Positions 16,728-25,549 are shown, counted from the first letter of the stretch. The stretch is 64,000 nucleotides of DNA from Benzoatithermus sp963720725 (GCA_963720725.1 CAVRGN010000003.1:124001-188000), one strand, 5' to 3'. Program-made: numbers and translations. The notes: generated from the letters alone by a model not told the origin.

Positions 16728-17534
16728 ATGGCGACGGCACCGTTGAGCGAGGACGAGATCGCGCGCTATGCGCGCCACATCGTGCTGCCCGAACTGGGCG
16801 GCGTCGGCCAGTTGCGCCTGAAGCAGGCGCGCGTCCTGGTCGTCGGCGCCGGCGGTCTAGGCAGCCCCCTCCTGCTCTACCTGGCCGCCGCGGGAGTCGG
16901 CACGCTGGGAGTGGTGGACGACGACCAGGTCGACCTCTCCAACCTGCAGCGACAGGTGCTGTTCTCCACCGCCGCCGTCGGCGCGCCCAAGGCGGCAGTG
17001 GCGGCCGCCGTTCTGCAGCGGCTCAACCCAATGGTCGAGGTGGTGGTTCATCCGGTCCGCCTCGACGCGAGCAACGCATGCCAGCTGATCGCGGGCTATG
17101 AGCTGGTGGCCGACGGCAGCGACAACCTGGCGACGCGGCTCGCGGTTCACGACGCCTGCCGCGTCCTCGGCCGGTCCCTGGTCAGCGCCTCCGTCCAGGG
17201 CTTCGATGGCCAGCTCAGCACCTACAAGGCGCATCTCGGCAGTCCGCACCCGTGCCTGCACTGCCTGCTCGGCGACCGCACGGACGAGGACGCCCTGCCT
17301 TCCTGCGCGCAGGGCGGGGTCCTGGGCGCGGTGGCGGGCGTGATGGGGTCCCTGCAGGCGGTGGAGGTCGTCAAGGAGTTGAGCGGCGTCGGCCGATCGC
17401 TTTCGGGCGAGGTCCTGCTCTACGACGCGATGACGGCCACCTTCGACCGAATTCGGCTGCGCCGACGCGCCGCCTGTGCCGGCACCTGTCCGTTCGCGTC
17501 CGGCCGAGCGGCAGGGCTGCCGCCATCGCCATGA
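16728..17534 (+). CDS. moeB: MoeB/ThiF-family sulfur-carrier adenylyltransferase
   Basis: A 268-residue E1-like enzyme that adenylates the C terminus of MoaD or ThiS-like sulfur carriers. The nucleotide-binding GAGGLGSP is at about residues 43-50; DDDQVDLSNLQRQVLF carries the conserved Asp and Arg; DGSDNLATR is the catalytic-Asp segment. Two zinc CxxC pairs are seen, CLHC and CAGTC. No rhodanese domain is fused. AAGGAGGG lies 4 nt before the ATG at 16728. MoeB and ThiF cannot be separated with certainty by sequence alone. Confidence 0.85.
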   Translation: MATAPLSEDEIARYARHIVLPELGGVGQLRLKQARVLVVGAGGLGSPLLLYLAAAGVGTLGVVDDDQVDLSNLQRQVLFSTAAVGAPKAAVAAAVLQRLNPMVEVVVHPVRLDASNACQLIAGYELVADGSDNLATRLAVHDACRVLGRSLVSASVQGFDGQLSTYKAHLGSPHPCLHCLLGDRTDEDALPSCAQGGVLGAVAGVMGSLQAVEVVKELSGVGRSLSGEVLLYDAMTATFDRIRLRRRAACAGTCPFASGRAAGLPPSP

Positions 17535-17691
17535 AAATTCGCACGCACGAGAGGCTTAGGGGACGTCAAGCGAAAGGTTCGGGTTGCGTGCGCGGGATCG
17601 CCTGCGGTAAGTGGCGCCGCATCTGATGGGTGACGTCGGCACGGCCGAGGGCGGATCGGTACTGCCGACGCGCAGCGGTGGAAGAAGTGAC

Positions 17692-18147
17692 ATGACGCTC
17701 GAGGGAACGGAGCCGCTCGACGCGGTATCAGTGTCCGAAGTCATCCCCGCGGACTATCGGCCGTCGGAGGACGAGCCCTACATGAATGGGCGCCAGAGCG
17801 AATATTTCCGGCGCAAGCTGCTGCGCTGGCGTGACGACATCCTCCGTGGCTCCGACGTCACGCTGCGACAACTCAAGGAAGAGGACATGCGGCTGCCGGA
17901 CCAGTCCGACTGGGCTTCGGCGGAGATCCAGCGCAGCTTTGAGCTGCGCACCCGCGACCGCGAACGCAAGCTGCTGAGCAAGATCGACGCCGCGCTGAAG
18001 CGGATCGAGGACGGCAGCTACGGCTACTGCGAGGAGACCCAGGAGCCGATCGGGATCAAGAGGCTGGAAGCCCGGCCGATCGCCACCCTCAGCATCGAGG
18101 CGCAGGAGCGCCACGAGCGGCGGGAGCGGGTCTACCGCGAGGACTGA
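17692..18147 (+). CDS. dksA: DksA/TraR-family transcription factor (single-Cys type)
   Basis: A 151-residue DksA-like regulator that binds the RNA polymerase secondary channel and acts with ppGpp. A coiled coil spans about residues 40-105, with the tip in LRLPDQSDWASAEI-like sequence. The C-terminal finger YGYCEETQEPIGIKRLEARP has one Cys, and the second half reads LSIEAQERHE instead of the usual CxxC. This reduced-cysteine form is known in alphaproteobacteria and is insensitive to zinc loss. The ATG at 17692 has GGAAG about 9 nt upstream; an in-frame ATG at 17629 is an alternative. Confidence 0.9.
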   Translation: MTLEGTEPLDAVSVSEVIPADYRPSEDEPYMNGRQSEYFRRKLLRWRDDILRGSDVTLRQLKEEDMRLPDQSDWASAEIQRSFELRTRDRERKLLSKIDAALKRIEDGSYGYCEETQEPIGIKRLEARPIATLSIEAQERHERRERVYRED

Positions 18148-18257
18148 CGGCCGCGGCAGCGAACGCCCCGGCAAGATCTGCCGGGTGGCACCATTCGTGC
18201 CGGGTGGCGACCAGAGCGATTCCCAGCGAATCCGGGAGATGCGCCAGCTTTGGCTGG

Positions 18258-18273
18258 TGGCATGGCGGTTGCT
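18258..18273 (+). promoter_or_regulatory. Sigma54 (-24/-12) promoter candidate before fliK
   Basis: TGGCAT, GGCGG, TTGCT matches the sigma54 consensus at 10 of 11 positions and uses the same two boxes as the flgF promoter at 2364-2379. Initiation would fall about 4 nt before the fliK ATG, giving a nearly leaderless message. A weaker site with correct GG-N10-GC spacing (TGGCAC, CATTC, GTGCC at 18186-18201) would give a normal leader. One of the two probably drives fliK-flgD-flgE. Confidence 0.6.
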
Positions 18274-18287
18274 GACCAGCGTCCGTC

Positions 18288-19452
18288 ATGGAGATCTCAT
18301 CCGTCATAGGCTTGGTGCCGGACCTCTCGCCTGAACCGGGGCCGACCGCTCCCGGCAGCGGCGATCCGTTCCTGGCGCTGCTCGCCGGCCTGATGCAGCC
18401 GACGCCGTCCCCTGCGGCGGCACCCCCGGTCGCGTCGACCACCGCCGCGGCAGAACAGGCCGAAACGCCGTTGGCCTCGCCCACGGTGACGGCCGCTGGC
18501 GACCTCATGGCACCGGTGGTGACGACTGTACCCGACATGGCGGTGGCGCCGCCGAAAGGTCCCGGGCCGCCAGCAGCCAGCGCTCAACCAAGCTACCGAC
18601 AGCCTGCCGCCCGAAGCCGAGCTCGCGGCTGCAGTGGCCGAGCCGGCGCCCGGTCCGACCGGAGCGGTCGTGCCTGCGGCATTCTCTCCGGTTGCCGTAA
18701 AGGCCGTACGCGACGTGACCGCTCCCGCGAAATCCGGCCGGAACACGGCTGCTGAGGATGGCGCCGGCCCCGCACCCGCCGCCGCGGCCCCGCCGCAGGC
18801 ATTCGCAGCGACCGGGGATCTGGCCGCTGCAGGTGCGGCACGGCCGGCGCAAAATCAGCCTTCCATCGGTGCCGAGCCGGATGCGGACGGTGCGGCACCG
18901 CCGCCATTGCCACCGGGCGTGACCTCGATCGATCAGGCGGTCCGGACGGGGCCCCTTGCCGAGGCGACGCCGGCACCACCTGCCGCCCCGCCCACCGTCG
19001 ACGCCGCGCAGGTGCGGACTCTGCCGCCGGTCCAGCTGCCATCGCCGGACCATCGCGGGCGAACCGTGACCGCCAGGGTCGAGCTGGCACTGGATGGGGC
19101 GGGCAGCCGGGTGCGCATCGATCTCGAGCCGGCGGATCTCGGACGGGTGGAGGTCGCACTTCGTCTGGACGACAACGGAACCGCTGCGGCGACCTTCACG
19201 GTCGATCGCCCGGAGACGCTGCAGCTGCTGCAGCGCGATGCGCGGGTGGTGAACGAGATGCTCAGTGCCGCGGGTTTCTCGGTCGACCAGCGCGGTCTCG
19301 ATTTCACCTTGCGCGATTCCGGCGGACGCGCCGGCGACGGCGAGCGCCGCTTCGGCCAGAAGGGCCGGGGCGATCCGGGTTCGGCCGCATCCGCGCCGCC
19401 GGGTACCTCCGCGCCGCGCTCCCGGCGCGGCCTGCTTGATCTGCAGGTTTGA
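18288..19452 (+). CDS. fliK: FliK, flagellar hook-length control protein, frameshifted
   Basis: The N terminus (MEISSVIGLVPDL) and the Ala/Pro-rich spacer are in one frame to about 18560. The rest continues in the +1 frame with the conserved C-terminal FliK core: RVRIDLEPADLGRVEVALRL and RDARVVNEMLSAAGFSVDQ. The intact protein would have about 388 residues. FliK measures hook length and switches export specificity through FlhB. The disruption is near 18550-18580, in a G/C-rich stretch with short G and C runs. flgD and flgE follow. Confidence 0.88.
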
Positions 19453-19485
19453 GATGGGTCCGCACCCGTTCGCGAGGAGAGGCCG

Positions 19486-20163
19486 ATGGCAGTAGGCGCG
19501 GTCGCGCCCGGCGGGACCGGCGAGGTCAAGTCCTCGTCCCATTCCCTCGCCGGAAATTTCGATTCCTTTTTGCGGCTGCTCACGACCCAGCTGCAGAACC
19601 AGGATCCGCTGGCGCCAATGGACGCCAACGAATTCACCTCCCAGCTGGTCGAGTTCGCTTCGGTGGAGCAGGCAATCCAGACCAACACCAAGCTGGGCGA
19701 GCTCGGGAAACTGGTCGCGACCAGCGGGACGACCTCGGCCATGGCCATGCTCGGCCAAGAGGTCACCGCAGCCAGCGACCTGGTGGGATTGCCGGCGAGC
19801 GGCGACGCCCAGATCCGCTATCGGCTGCCCGAGGACGCGGCCAGGGTCACCGTGACCATCCTGGACGGCCAGGGCCGCGCGCTGCGCAGCCTGTCCGGCA
19901 GCGGGGCCGCCGGTGAGAACCTGGCCCCATGGGACGGGCTGGATAGCGCCGGCACCCGAATGGCCGCGGGCAGCTATCGGCTGCGGGTCGAGGCGCTGCG
20001 TGCCGACGGAACGGCTCTGACGCCCGATCCGTACGTCACCGGCACGGTGGAGGGGATCGAGCCCGGCACCGACGGGATCACCCTCGTGGTGGCAGGTGCG
20101 GAAGTGCCGATGAGCGCGGTGCGCAGCGTACGCACGCCGCAGCCGGCTGGGGGGTCCATATGA
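19486..20163 (+). CDS. flgD: FlgD, flagellar hook assembly scaffold (hook cap)
   Basis: A 225-residue protein. The N-terminal motif FLRLLTTQLQNQDPLAPMD (residues 28-46) is diagnostic of FlgD, and NEFTSQLVEFASVEQ follows. The C-terminal half (about 105-215) forms the Tudor/FnIII-like cap domains, with APWDGLDSAGTRMAAGSYRL. FlgD caps the growing hook and is replaced after assembly. GAGGAGAGG lies just before the ATG. It lies between fliK and flgE in an operon typical of alphaproteobacteria. Confidence 0.96.
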   Translation: MAVGAVAPGGTGEVKSSSHSLAGNFDSFLRLLTTQLQNQDPLAPMDANEFTSQLVEFASVEQAIQTNTKLGELGKLVATSGTTSAMAMLGQEVTAASDLVGLPASGDAQIRYRLPEDAARVTVTILDGQGRALRSLSGSGAAGENLAPWDGLDSAGTRMAAGSYRLRVEALRADGTALTPDPYVTGTVEGIEPGTDGITLVVAGAEVPMSAVRSVRTPQPAGGSI

Positions 20164-20200
20164 CGACCCCGTTCTTCAGCAAGATAGTGGGAGTGGACGC

Positions 20201-21541
20201 ATGAGCCTGTTCGGTTCGCTGTTCTCCGGCGTGTCGGGGCTGAATGCCCAGAGCCGCGCCATGGGCATGATCTCCGACAACATCGCCAACGTGAACACCA
20301 CCGCCTACAAAGGCGCGCTGGCGCAGTTCGAGAATCTCGTCACCCGCAGCCGGGGCAGCTACAGCTACAGTCCGGGCGGGGTACGCGCGCAGAGCTTCTA
20401 TACGGTGGCGACGCAGGGCCTGATCCAGAGCAGTGCATCGCCCACCGACGTCGCGATCTCGGGCGCCGGCTTCTTCGTCGTCAATGCCCCGCCGGACGGC
20501 CGGGGCGAGCAGCTCTACACCCGGGCGGGATCGTTCTCGCCCGACTTCCAGGGCGACCTGCGCACCACTTCCGGCAACTACCTGCAGGGCTGGGCGCTGG
20601 ACGCCGACGAGAAGATCATCGACGTGAACCAGCTGCAGACCGTCAACGTCCGCAGCATCAACGGGCTGGCCGCGGCAACGACCTCGGTCGCCATCGGCGC
20701 CAACCTCGACGCGGACGCCACCGCTTTCGCCGGCGCCTACGCGGCCGGCGACCTGAATGCCTGGAACACCAGCGCCGGGGCCCTGGGCGTCCAGCCCACC
20801 TTCACCCGCGACGTCCAGGTCTACGATAGTCTCGGCCGCGCCCATGACCTGACCATGTCGTTCCTGCGCAACGGCGCGGCCAACAGCTGGGCGGTGGAAG
20901 TTGCGGCCCTGCCTGCGGAGATCGACACCGGCGTGCACGCCAATGGCCTTCTGGCGTCCGGGACACTCACCTTCAACGGTGACGGCTCCCTGCAGTCCTC
21001 CGCCCTGACCCCGGTGATCTCCGGCGCGCCCGGCACGCCCGTGGACGTACAGTGGTCGGCTGCCGCGGGTGCCGCACCCAGCGCCATCACCTTCGATTTC
21101 GGCGACATCGGCGGCGTCGACGGGGTCAGCCAGTTCGCGAGCCCGACCAACGTCGCCTTCGTCAACCAGAACGGGGCCGAGGTGGGCGAGCTCAACGCGG
21201 TGAGCATCGACGACCAAGGCTACGTGATCGCCTCGTTTACCAACGGCGAGGAGCGCCGGCTCTACCGGCTGCCGGTGGCGACCTTCGCCAACCCGGCAGC
21301 ACTCGACCCGCGCTCGGGCAATGTCTACGCCTCGACCGACGCCTCGGGCGAATTCAACCTGCGCGAGGCGGGGTCGGGCGGCGCCGGCGTGGTCGCGCCC
21401 TCCGCTTTGGAGGCGGCCAATGTCGACATCGCCGAGGAGTTCACCAAGATGATCGTCACGCAGCGTGCCTACTCAGCCAATGCCAAGATCATCAACACCA
21501 CCGATCAAATGCTGGAGGAGCTGATCAGGATGACGAGTTGA
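20201..21541 (+). CDS. flgE: FlgE, flagellar hook protein
   Basis: A 446-residue hook protein. The N-terminal motif SDNIANVNTTAYKGALAQFE (residues 26-45), the central D1 segment DVAISGAGFFVV and the C-terminal coiled coil EEFTKMIVTQRAYSANAKII (about 416-435) are all present. GGGAG lies about 8 nt before the ATG. FlgE polymerises into the hook outside the cell. It is the last gene of the fliK-flgD-flgE operon; an 11-bp inverted repeat starts 21 nt after its stop. Confidence 0.97.
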   Translation: MSLFGSLFSGVSGLNAQSRAMGMISDNIANVNTTAYKGALAQFENLVTRSRGSYSYSPGGVRAQSFYTVATQGLIQSSASPTDVAISGAGFFVVNAPPDGRGEQLYTRAGSFSPDFQGDLRTTSGNYLQGWALDADEKIIDVNQLQTVNVRSINGLAAATTSVAIGANLDADATAFAGAYAAGDLNAWNTSAGALGVQPTFTRDVQVYDSLGRAHDLTMSFLRNGAANSWAVEVAALPAEIDTGVHANGLLASGTLTFNGDGSLQSSALTPVISGAPGTPVDVQWSAAAGAAPSAITFDFGDIGGVDGVSQFASPTNVAFVNQNGAEVGELNAVSIDDQGYVIASFTNGEERRLYRLPVATFANPAALDPRSGNVYASTDASGEFNLREAGSGGAGVVAPSALEAANVDIAEEFTKMIVTQRAYSANAKIINTTDQMLEELIRMTS

Positions 21542-21562
21542 GGTGATCTCAGCATTCGGTAG

Positions 21563-21595
21563 CTTGGAAAACGTGGTTACTTTCCGTTATCCAAG
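21563..21595. repeat. Inverted repeat after flgE
   Basis: Arms CTTGGAAAACG (21563-21573) and CGTTATCCAAG (21585-21595) pair with a single mismatch around an 11-nt loop. No T-run follows, so it is not a classical terminator. It could end the hook operon with Rho or serve as an operator upstream of sciP. Confidence 0.6.
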
Positions 21596-21610
21596 ATATC
21601 CGGTCCTGAA

Positions 21611-21625
21611 TTAGCTCTTGCTTAA
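21611..21625. promoter_or_regulatory. CtrA-type box before sciP
   Basis: TTAG, CTCTTGC, TTAA matches TTAA-N7-TTAA with one mismatch, in the same TTAG-first form as the box before fliL. A further TTAA half-site lies at 21636-21639. The box is 69 nt upstream of the chosen sciP start. Because SciP antagonises CtrA, this would form a feedback loop. Confidence 0.5.
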
Positions 21626-21693
21626 GTCAACACGCTTAAGAAGGACGGGTCGGACTCATGGGCGGTACGCCTGGCGCAAGTCGGAGAAAGGTG

Positions 21694-21969
21694 ATGTCGG
21701 ATCGCGGGTCTAGCCGGAGATCGCTGCCCTCATCGCCGGCGCGCGGCCTGTCGCTTGCCGATCTGCCGCCGCCCGAGACCCGCCGCTGGGTCGCGCGGCG
21801 CAAGGCGCAGGTGGTCGCGGCCGTGCGGGACGGCGTGCTCAGCCTGGAGGAGGCGTGCCTGCGTTACACGCTTTCCGCCGAGGAGTTCGCCGCGTGGGAA
21901 CAGGCCATCGACCGGCACGGCGTGCTCGCGCTGCGCGTGACGCGGCTGCAGGACTTCCGGCACGGTTGA
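21694..21969 (+). CDS. sciP: SciP-like CtrA inhibitor (DUF1153)
   Basis: A 91-residue helix-turn-helix protein. The core LPPPETRRWVARRKAQVV, then LSLEEACLRYTLSAEEFAAW and DRHGVLALR, is the SciP/DUF1153 signature. In Caulobacter SciP binds DNA-bound CtrA and blocks transcription of flagellar and other CtrA promoters. The ATG at 21694 gives the usual length and has GGAG 7 nt upstream; an in-frame ATG at 21658 would add 12 residues. The gene lies between the hook operon and the fliF operon, with CtrA-type boxes on both sides. Confidence 0.9.
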   Translation: MSDRGSSRRSLPSSPARGLSLADLPPPETRRWVARRKAQVVAAVRDGVLSLEEACLRYTLSAEEFAAWEQAIDRHGVLALRVTRLQDFRHG

Positions 21970-21999
21970 AGGCGCGCCACCACTCCGGACGGCGCGCGG

Positions 22000-22014
22000 T
22001 TAACCACTCCTTTA
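22000..22014. promoter_or_regulatory. CtrA-type box before the fliF operon
   Basis: TTAA, CCACTCC, TTTA (followed by C) has one mismatch to TTAA-N7-TTAAC, and the first half continues as TTAACCA, close to the strong half-site TTAACCAT. It lies 59 nt before fliF, the position expected for a CtrA-activated class II flagellar promoter. Confidence 0.6.
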
Positions 22015-22072
22015 CCGTGCCGCCACTAGCCTCGGCGGGCCTGAGTGAGGGCTCGGCCCGAGGCTGGAACGG

Positions 22073-23863
22073 ATGGAGCAGAGGATCGCGACCGTCGAAG
22101 GAGGTGCCGCCGACCCCGGCAGTCGCGGGGTCGTGCTTGGCTCATCGCCTTGGATTCAGCTCGCCCGTGCCCTGGGTGCGGGGCGGATCCTGGCCCTTGG
22201 CATCGTCGCCGTCACTCTGCTGGGCTTCTTCGCCTATGTGGTGAACCGGGCCGCGGAGCAGTCCTACACTCTCCTGTTCTCCGGCCTCGAGCTCGCCGAC
22301 ACGCAAGAGCTGGTCGGTCGCCTGGAAGCCATGGACGTACCCTTCCGGCTGAGCCCGGCAGGCGATGCGATCATGGTCCCTGAGGGCGATGCGCTGCGCC
22401 TGCGGATGGCGCTGGCCGAGGAGGGCATGCCGGTCGGCGGCACCGTCGGCTACGAGCTGCTCGACCAGGCCAGCCCGTTCACCACCAGCGATTTCCTAGC
22501 CAACATCAACCTGCGCCGCGCGGTGGAGGGCGAGCTGGCGCGGACCATCGGCACGCTGCGCAGCGTCCGCGCCGCCCGGGTGCACATCGTCGCACCGGAG
22601 CGCACACCGTTCGGCCGCAGCGACACCACGCCCACCGCGTCCATCGTGCTCACCCTTCGTGGCGCCGAGGAGCTGGACAAGCGCCAGATCGCGGGCATCC
22701 GGCAACTGGTCGCCGCCGCGGTCCCCGGCCTCAAGCCCGATGCGGTCACCCTGGTCGACGGCGCCGGAAACCTGCTGGCGACGCCCGCGGCGCCGGGCGC
22801 CGATCAAATCGGCTCCAACGACACCGAGGCCTATCGGGTGGCGCTCGAGGACCGGGTGCGCGGCAAGATCGTACAGCTGCTGGAGCGCTCCGTCGGCCCG
22901 GGAAAGGTCGATGCCGCGGTCAGCGTCGACCTCGACTTCGACGAGGTGGCGACCACGGCCGAGACCTACGATCCGCAGAGCCAAGTGGTGCGGAGCACCC
23001 AGACCACCGAGGAGGTCACCGACCAGAAGGAGACGCAGCCCGGCGATCAGGTGGGCGCCGCGGGCAATCTGCCGACCGAACGCTCTGCGACCGCGGCCAA
23101 CTCGCCGGGAAGCAGCGAAAAGAGCAACAAGACCGAGGAGACGGTCAACTACGAGATCTCGCGCACCGTCCGCAACCAGACCAAGCGCGGCGCGACGCTC
23201 CGGCGCCTTTCGATCGCGGTCCAAATCGACGGCACCTACCGGGCGCAGCCGGACGGCACGACGGTCTACGAGCCGCGCGGCGCCGAGGAGCTCGAGCAGC
23301 TGGCGGCACTGGTGCGCAGCGCCGCCGGAGTCGACGAGAGCCGCGGCGACGTGGTGGAGGTGGTGAGCAGGCCGTTCGCCGCCGCCGCTCCGTCGCCGGA
23401 GCCCGAACTCGAGGCTGCCTGGACCGAGCTCCTGAGCGACGGCCGTGGCCGGCTCCTCGACCTGGGCGTGATGAGCCTGCTGACGTTGCTGGTTCTGTTC
23501 TTCGGAGTGCGTCCGGCCGTAAGGCGGGTTTTCGCCGCCGTCCAGCCCGCCGCGGCACCGAGCTCGACCGCGGTGGTTCTCGGCGCGGACGGCAAGCCCC
23601 TGCTCGTGCACGGCGCGACAGGTGCGACGATCGGGGTCGACCGCGCCGGCAATCCGGTCGTTGTGCGCGAGCCCGTGGCCGCCGAGGCGCCTCAGCCGCG
23701 GCTGGGCCAGGGCGAGGCTGCGGCGCAAGCCGGCGAGATGATCGACCTCAAGAACGTGCATGGGCCGGTCCAGGCCTCGCTGCTCGGCGAGGTGGTGCGC
23801 GCGATCGAGGCCAACCCCGAGGACGCGGTCCGGGTCGTCCGCGGCTGGCTGCACGGGGGCTGA
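22073..23863 (+). CDS. fliF: FliF, flagellar MS-ring protein
   Basis: A 596-residue MS-ring protein with two membrane helices (about residues 39-57 and 463-480) flanking a large periplasmic region. Ring-building motifs include YTLLFSGLELADTQELVGRL and DFLANINLRRAVEGELARTI, with VNYEISRTVRNQ at the second ring domain. The C-terminal tail (DPE-like EANPEDAVRVVRGWL) binds FliG. It is the first gene of the fliF-fliG-fliH-fliN-flbD-flhA operon, behind a CtrA-type box. Length is normal. Confidence 0.96.
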   Translation: MEQRIATVEGGAADPGSRGVVLGSSPWIQLARALGAGRILALGIVAVTLLGFFAYVVNRAAEQSYTLLFSGLELADTQELVGRLEAMDVPFRLSPAGDAIMVPEGDALRLRMALAEEGMPVGGTVGYELLDQASPFTTSDFLANINLRRAVEGELARTIGTLRSVRAARVHIVAPERTPFGRSDTTPTASIVLTLRGAEELDKRQIAGIRQLVAAAVPGLKPDAVTLVDGAGNLLATPAAPGADQIGSNDTEAYRVALEDRVRGKIVQLLERSVGPGKVDAAVSVDLDFDEVATTAETYDPQSQVVRSTQTTEEVTDQKETQPGDQVGAAGNLPTERSATAANSPGSSEKSNKTEETVNYEISRTVRNQTKRGATLRRLSIAVQIDGTYRAQPDGTTVYEPRGAEELEQLAALVRSAAGVDESRGDVVEVVSRPFAAAAPSPEPELEAAWTELLSDGRGRLLDLGVMSLLTLLVLFFGVRPAVRRVFAAVQPAAAPSSTAVVLGADGKPLLVHGATGATIGVDRAGNPVVVREPVAAEAPQPRLGQGEAAAQAGEMIDLKNVHGPVQASLLGEVVRAIEANPEDAVRVVRGWLHGG

Positions 23864-23868
23864 CCGGC

Positions 23869-24894
23869 ATGACCGACGTCACCGACGTGATCTCGAGCAT
23901 CGCGCAGTGCACCGGTGCCGAGAAGGCATCGATCATGATGCTGGCGCTGAGCGAAGCCGACGTCGCCAAGCTGTTCGGCCTGCTCGACCACCAGGAGGTG
24001 ATGGAGATCTCGCAGACCATGGCGGTCCTCGGCCGGGTCGAGTCCAGCGTGGTCGAGGCGCTGCTGATCGAATTCGGCGAGCGCCTGGTGCGCAAGGGCG
24101 GCGTCGTCGGCGGCTTCGACGCCACCGAAAAGCTGCTCCTGCGCGCGCTCGACCCGGGACGGGCCGAAATCATCATGCAGGAGATCCGGGGGCCGGTCGG
24201 CCGAACCGTCTGGGACAAGCTCGCCCACGTCAACGAGACCGTGCTCGCCTCCTATCTCAAGAACGAGTACCCGCAGACCGCCGCGGTCGTGCTCAGCCGG
24301 ATCGATTCCGCGCACGCCGCGCGCGTGCTCACCCACCTGCCCGACGATTTCGCCACCGAGGTGGTGATCCGGATGCTGCGCATGGAGGTGGTGCAGAGCG
24401 ACATCGTGGCCGACGTCGAGCGGACGCTGCGCGCCGAGTTCATGAGCAACCTGGCGCGTACCAACCGGCGTGACAACCACGAGCTGATGGCGGAGATCTT
24501 CAACTATTTCGACCGCGCCACCGAGGCGCGTTTCATCACCGCCCTGGAAGAGCGCAACAAGGAGACCGCCGACCGGATCAAGGCGCTGATGTTCACCTTC
24601 GAGGATCTTGCCAAGCTGGATCCCGCCGGCATCCAAACCCTGATGCGCTCGGCCGGCAACGACCGGATCACCGTCGCGCTGAAGGGGGCCAGTGAGACGC
24701 TGCGCGACCTGTTCCTCAAGAACATGTCCGAACGTGCCGCCAAGATCCTGCGCGAGGACATGCAGGCGATGGGTCCGGTACGGCTGCGCGACGTCGAGGA
24801 GGCGCAGCAATTCCTGGTCAACATGGCCAAGGAGCTGGCCGCCTCGGGCGAAATCGTCCTGGCCGACGGCAAAGAAGATGAACTGGTTTACTGA
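23869..24894 (+). CDS. fliG: FliG, flagellar motor switch protein
   Basis: A 341-residue protein with N, middle and C domains in order. The EHPQ-like motif appears as NEYPQTAAVVLSRI (about residues 126-139). The C-terminal torque helix MFTFEDLAKLDPAGIQTLMR (about 243-262) carries the charged residues that contact the stator. FliG connects the MS ring to the C ring. It follows fliF by 5 nt, and its end overlaps the fliH start by 17 nt. Confidence 0.97.
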   Translation: MTDVTDVISSIAQCTGAEKASIMMLALSEADVAKLFGLLDHQEVMEISQTMAVLGRVESSVVEALLIEFGERLVRKGGVVGGFDATEKLLLRALDPGRAEIIMQEIRGPVGRTVWDKLAHVNETVLASYLKNEYPQTAAVVLSRIDSAHAARVLTHLPDDFATEVVIRMLRMEVVQSDIVADVERTLRAEFMSNLARTNRRDNHELMAEIFNYFDRATEARFITALEERNKETADRIKALMFTFEDLAKLDPAGIQTLMRSAGNDRITVALKGASETLRDLFLKNMSERAAKILREDMQAMGPVRLRDVEEAQQFLVNMAKELAASGEIVLADGKEDELVY

Positions 24895-25549
24895 CGGCGC
24901 GCGCGTCCGTGGGGAGCCCGCGGCCAGGCCGTGGCAGCCGGAAAACCTGGCCGCCCTCACCGGTGATGCCGCCGCCGAGGAGGAGGCGCCACCGATCCCC
25001 GGGCTGTTCTTCGACGAGCACGAGGTGGCGCGCATCGCCGCGACCGAGCGCCTGCGCGAGCGGCAGGCGGCGGAGGCGGCGATGGACGCCGACCCGGCGA
25101 CCCGGCAGGCCCGAGCCATGGAACGGCTCGCGCAGCATCTGGCCGAGGCCCGCCGCGAGGAGGTGCACGATGCGGAAACGGCGATGCGACAGACCATAGC
25201 GCTCGCGGCGGCGATCGCCCGTGCGGCACCCTGCGCGACGGACGACGCAGCCGCTCTCGCGGCCCGCTGCGGCGAGTTGCTGACCGCCGTGGCAGGACCG
25301 GCTCGGCTGGTCCTGCCGCCGGCCGATGCCGAGGAACTGCGGCCCCTGATGCCGGAGCTGGCGGCGCGCGCCGGCCTGGCGGACGGGCTGGAGCTGGAGG
25401 CCGATCCGCTGCTGCCGCCGGGCGCCGCGCGCCTGCTGTGGCCGGGCGGTTGGCTCGAGCAGGATCCTGCGGCCACGGCGGCCCGCCTCGCAGCTCTCCT
25501 AGCCGGCCACGGCGCACCGACACCGACCGCCACCACGAGGGAAACCTAG
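24878..25549 (+). CDS. fliH: FliH-like flagellar export ATPase regulator
   Basis: A 223-residue Ala/Arg/Glu-rich protein. The N terminus (MNWFTDG...PGLFFDEHEVARIAA) is followed by a long helical region (about residues 45-120) and a C-terminal alpha/beta domain. FliH dimers bind and restrain the FliI ATPase. Sequence conservation is low, so the call relies mostly on location between fliG and fliN and on the helical layout. The chosen ATG overlaps the fliG end. Confidence 0.78.
   Translation: MNWFTDGARVRGEPAARPWQPENLAALTGDAAAEEEAPPIPGLFFDEHEVARIAATERLRERQAAEAAMDADPATRQARAMERLAQHLAEARREEVHDAETAMRQTIALAAAIARAAPCATDDAAALAARCGELLTAVAGPARLVLPPADAEELRPLMPELAARAGLADGLELEADPLLPPGAARLLWPGGWLEQDPAATAARLAALLAGHGAPTPTATTRET

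Noticed and set aside
21622..21639. TTAA...TTAA with a 10-nt spacer before sciP as the CtrA site
   Set aside because: CtrA needs 7-nt spacing. The TTAG-N7-TTAA site at 21611-21625 fits better and was used instead.
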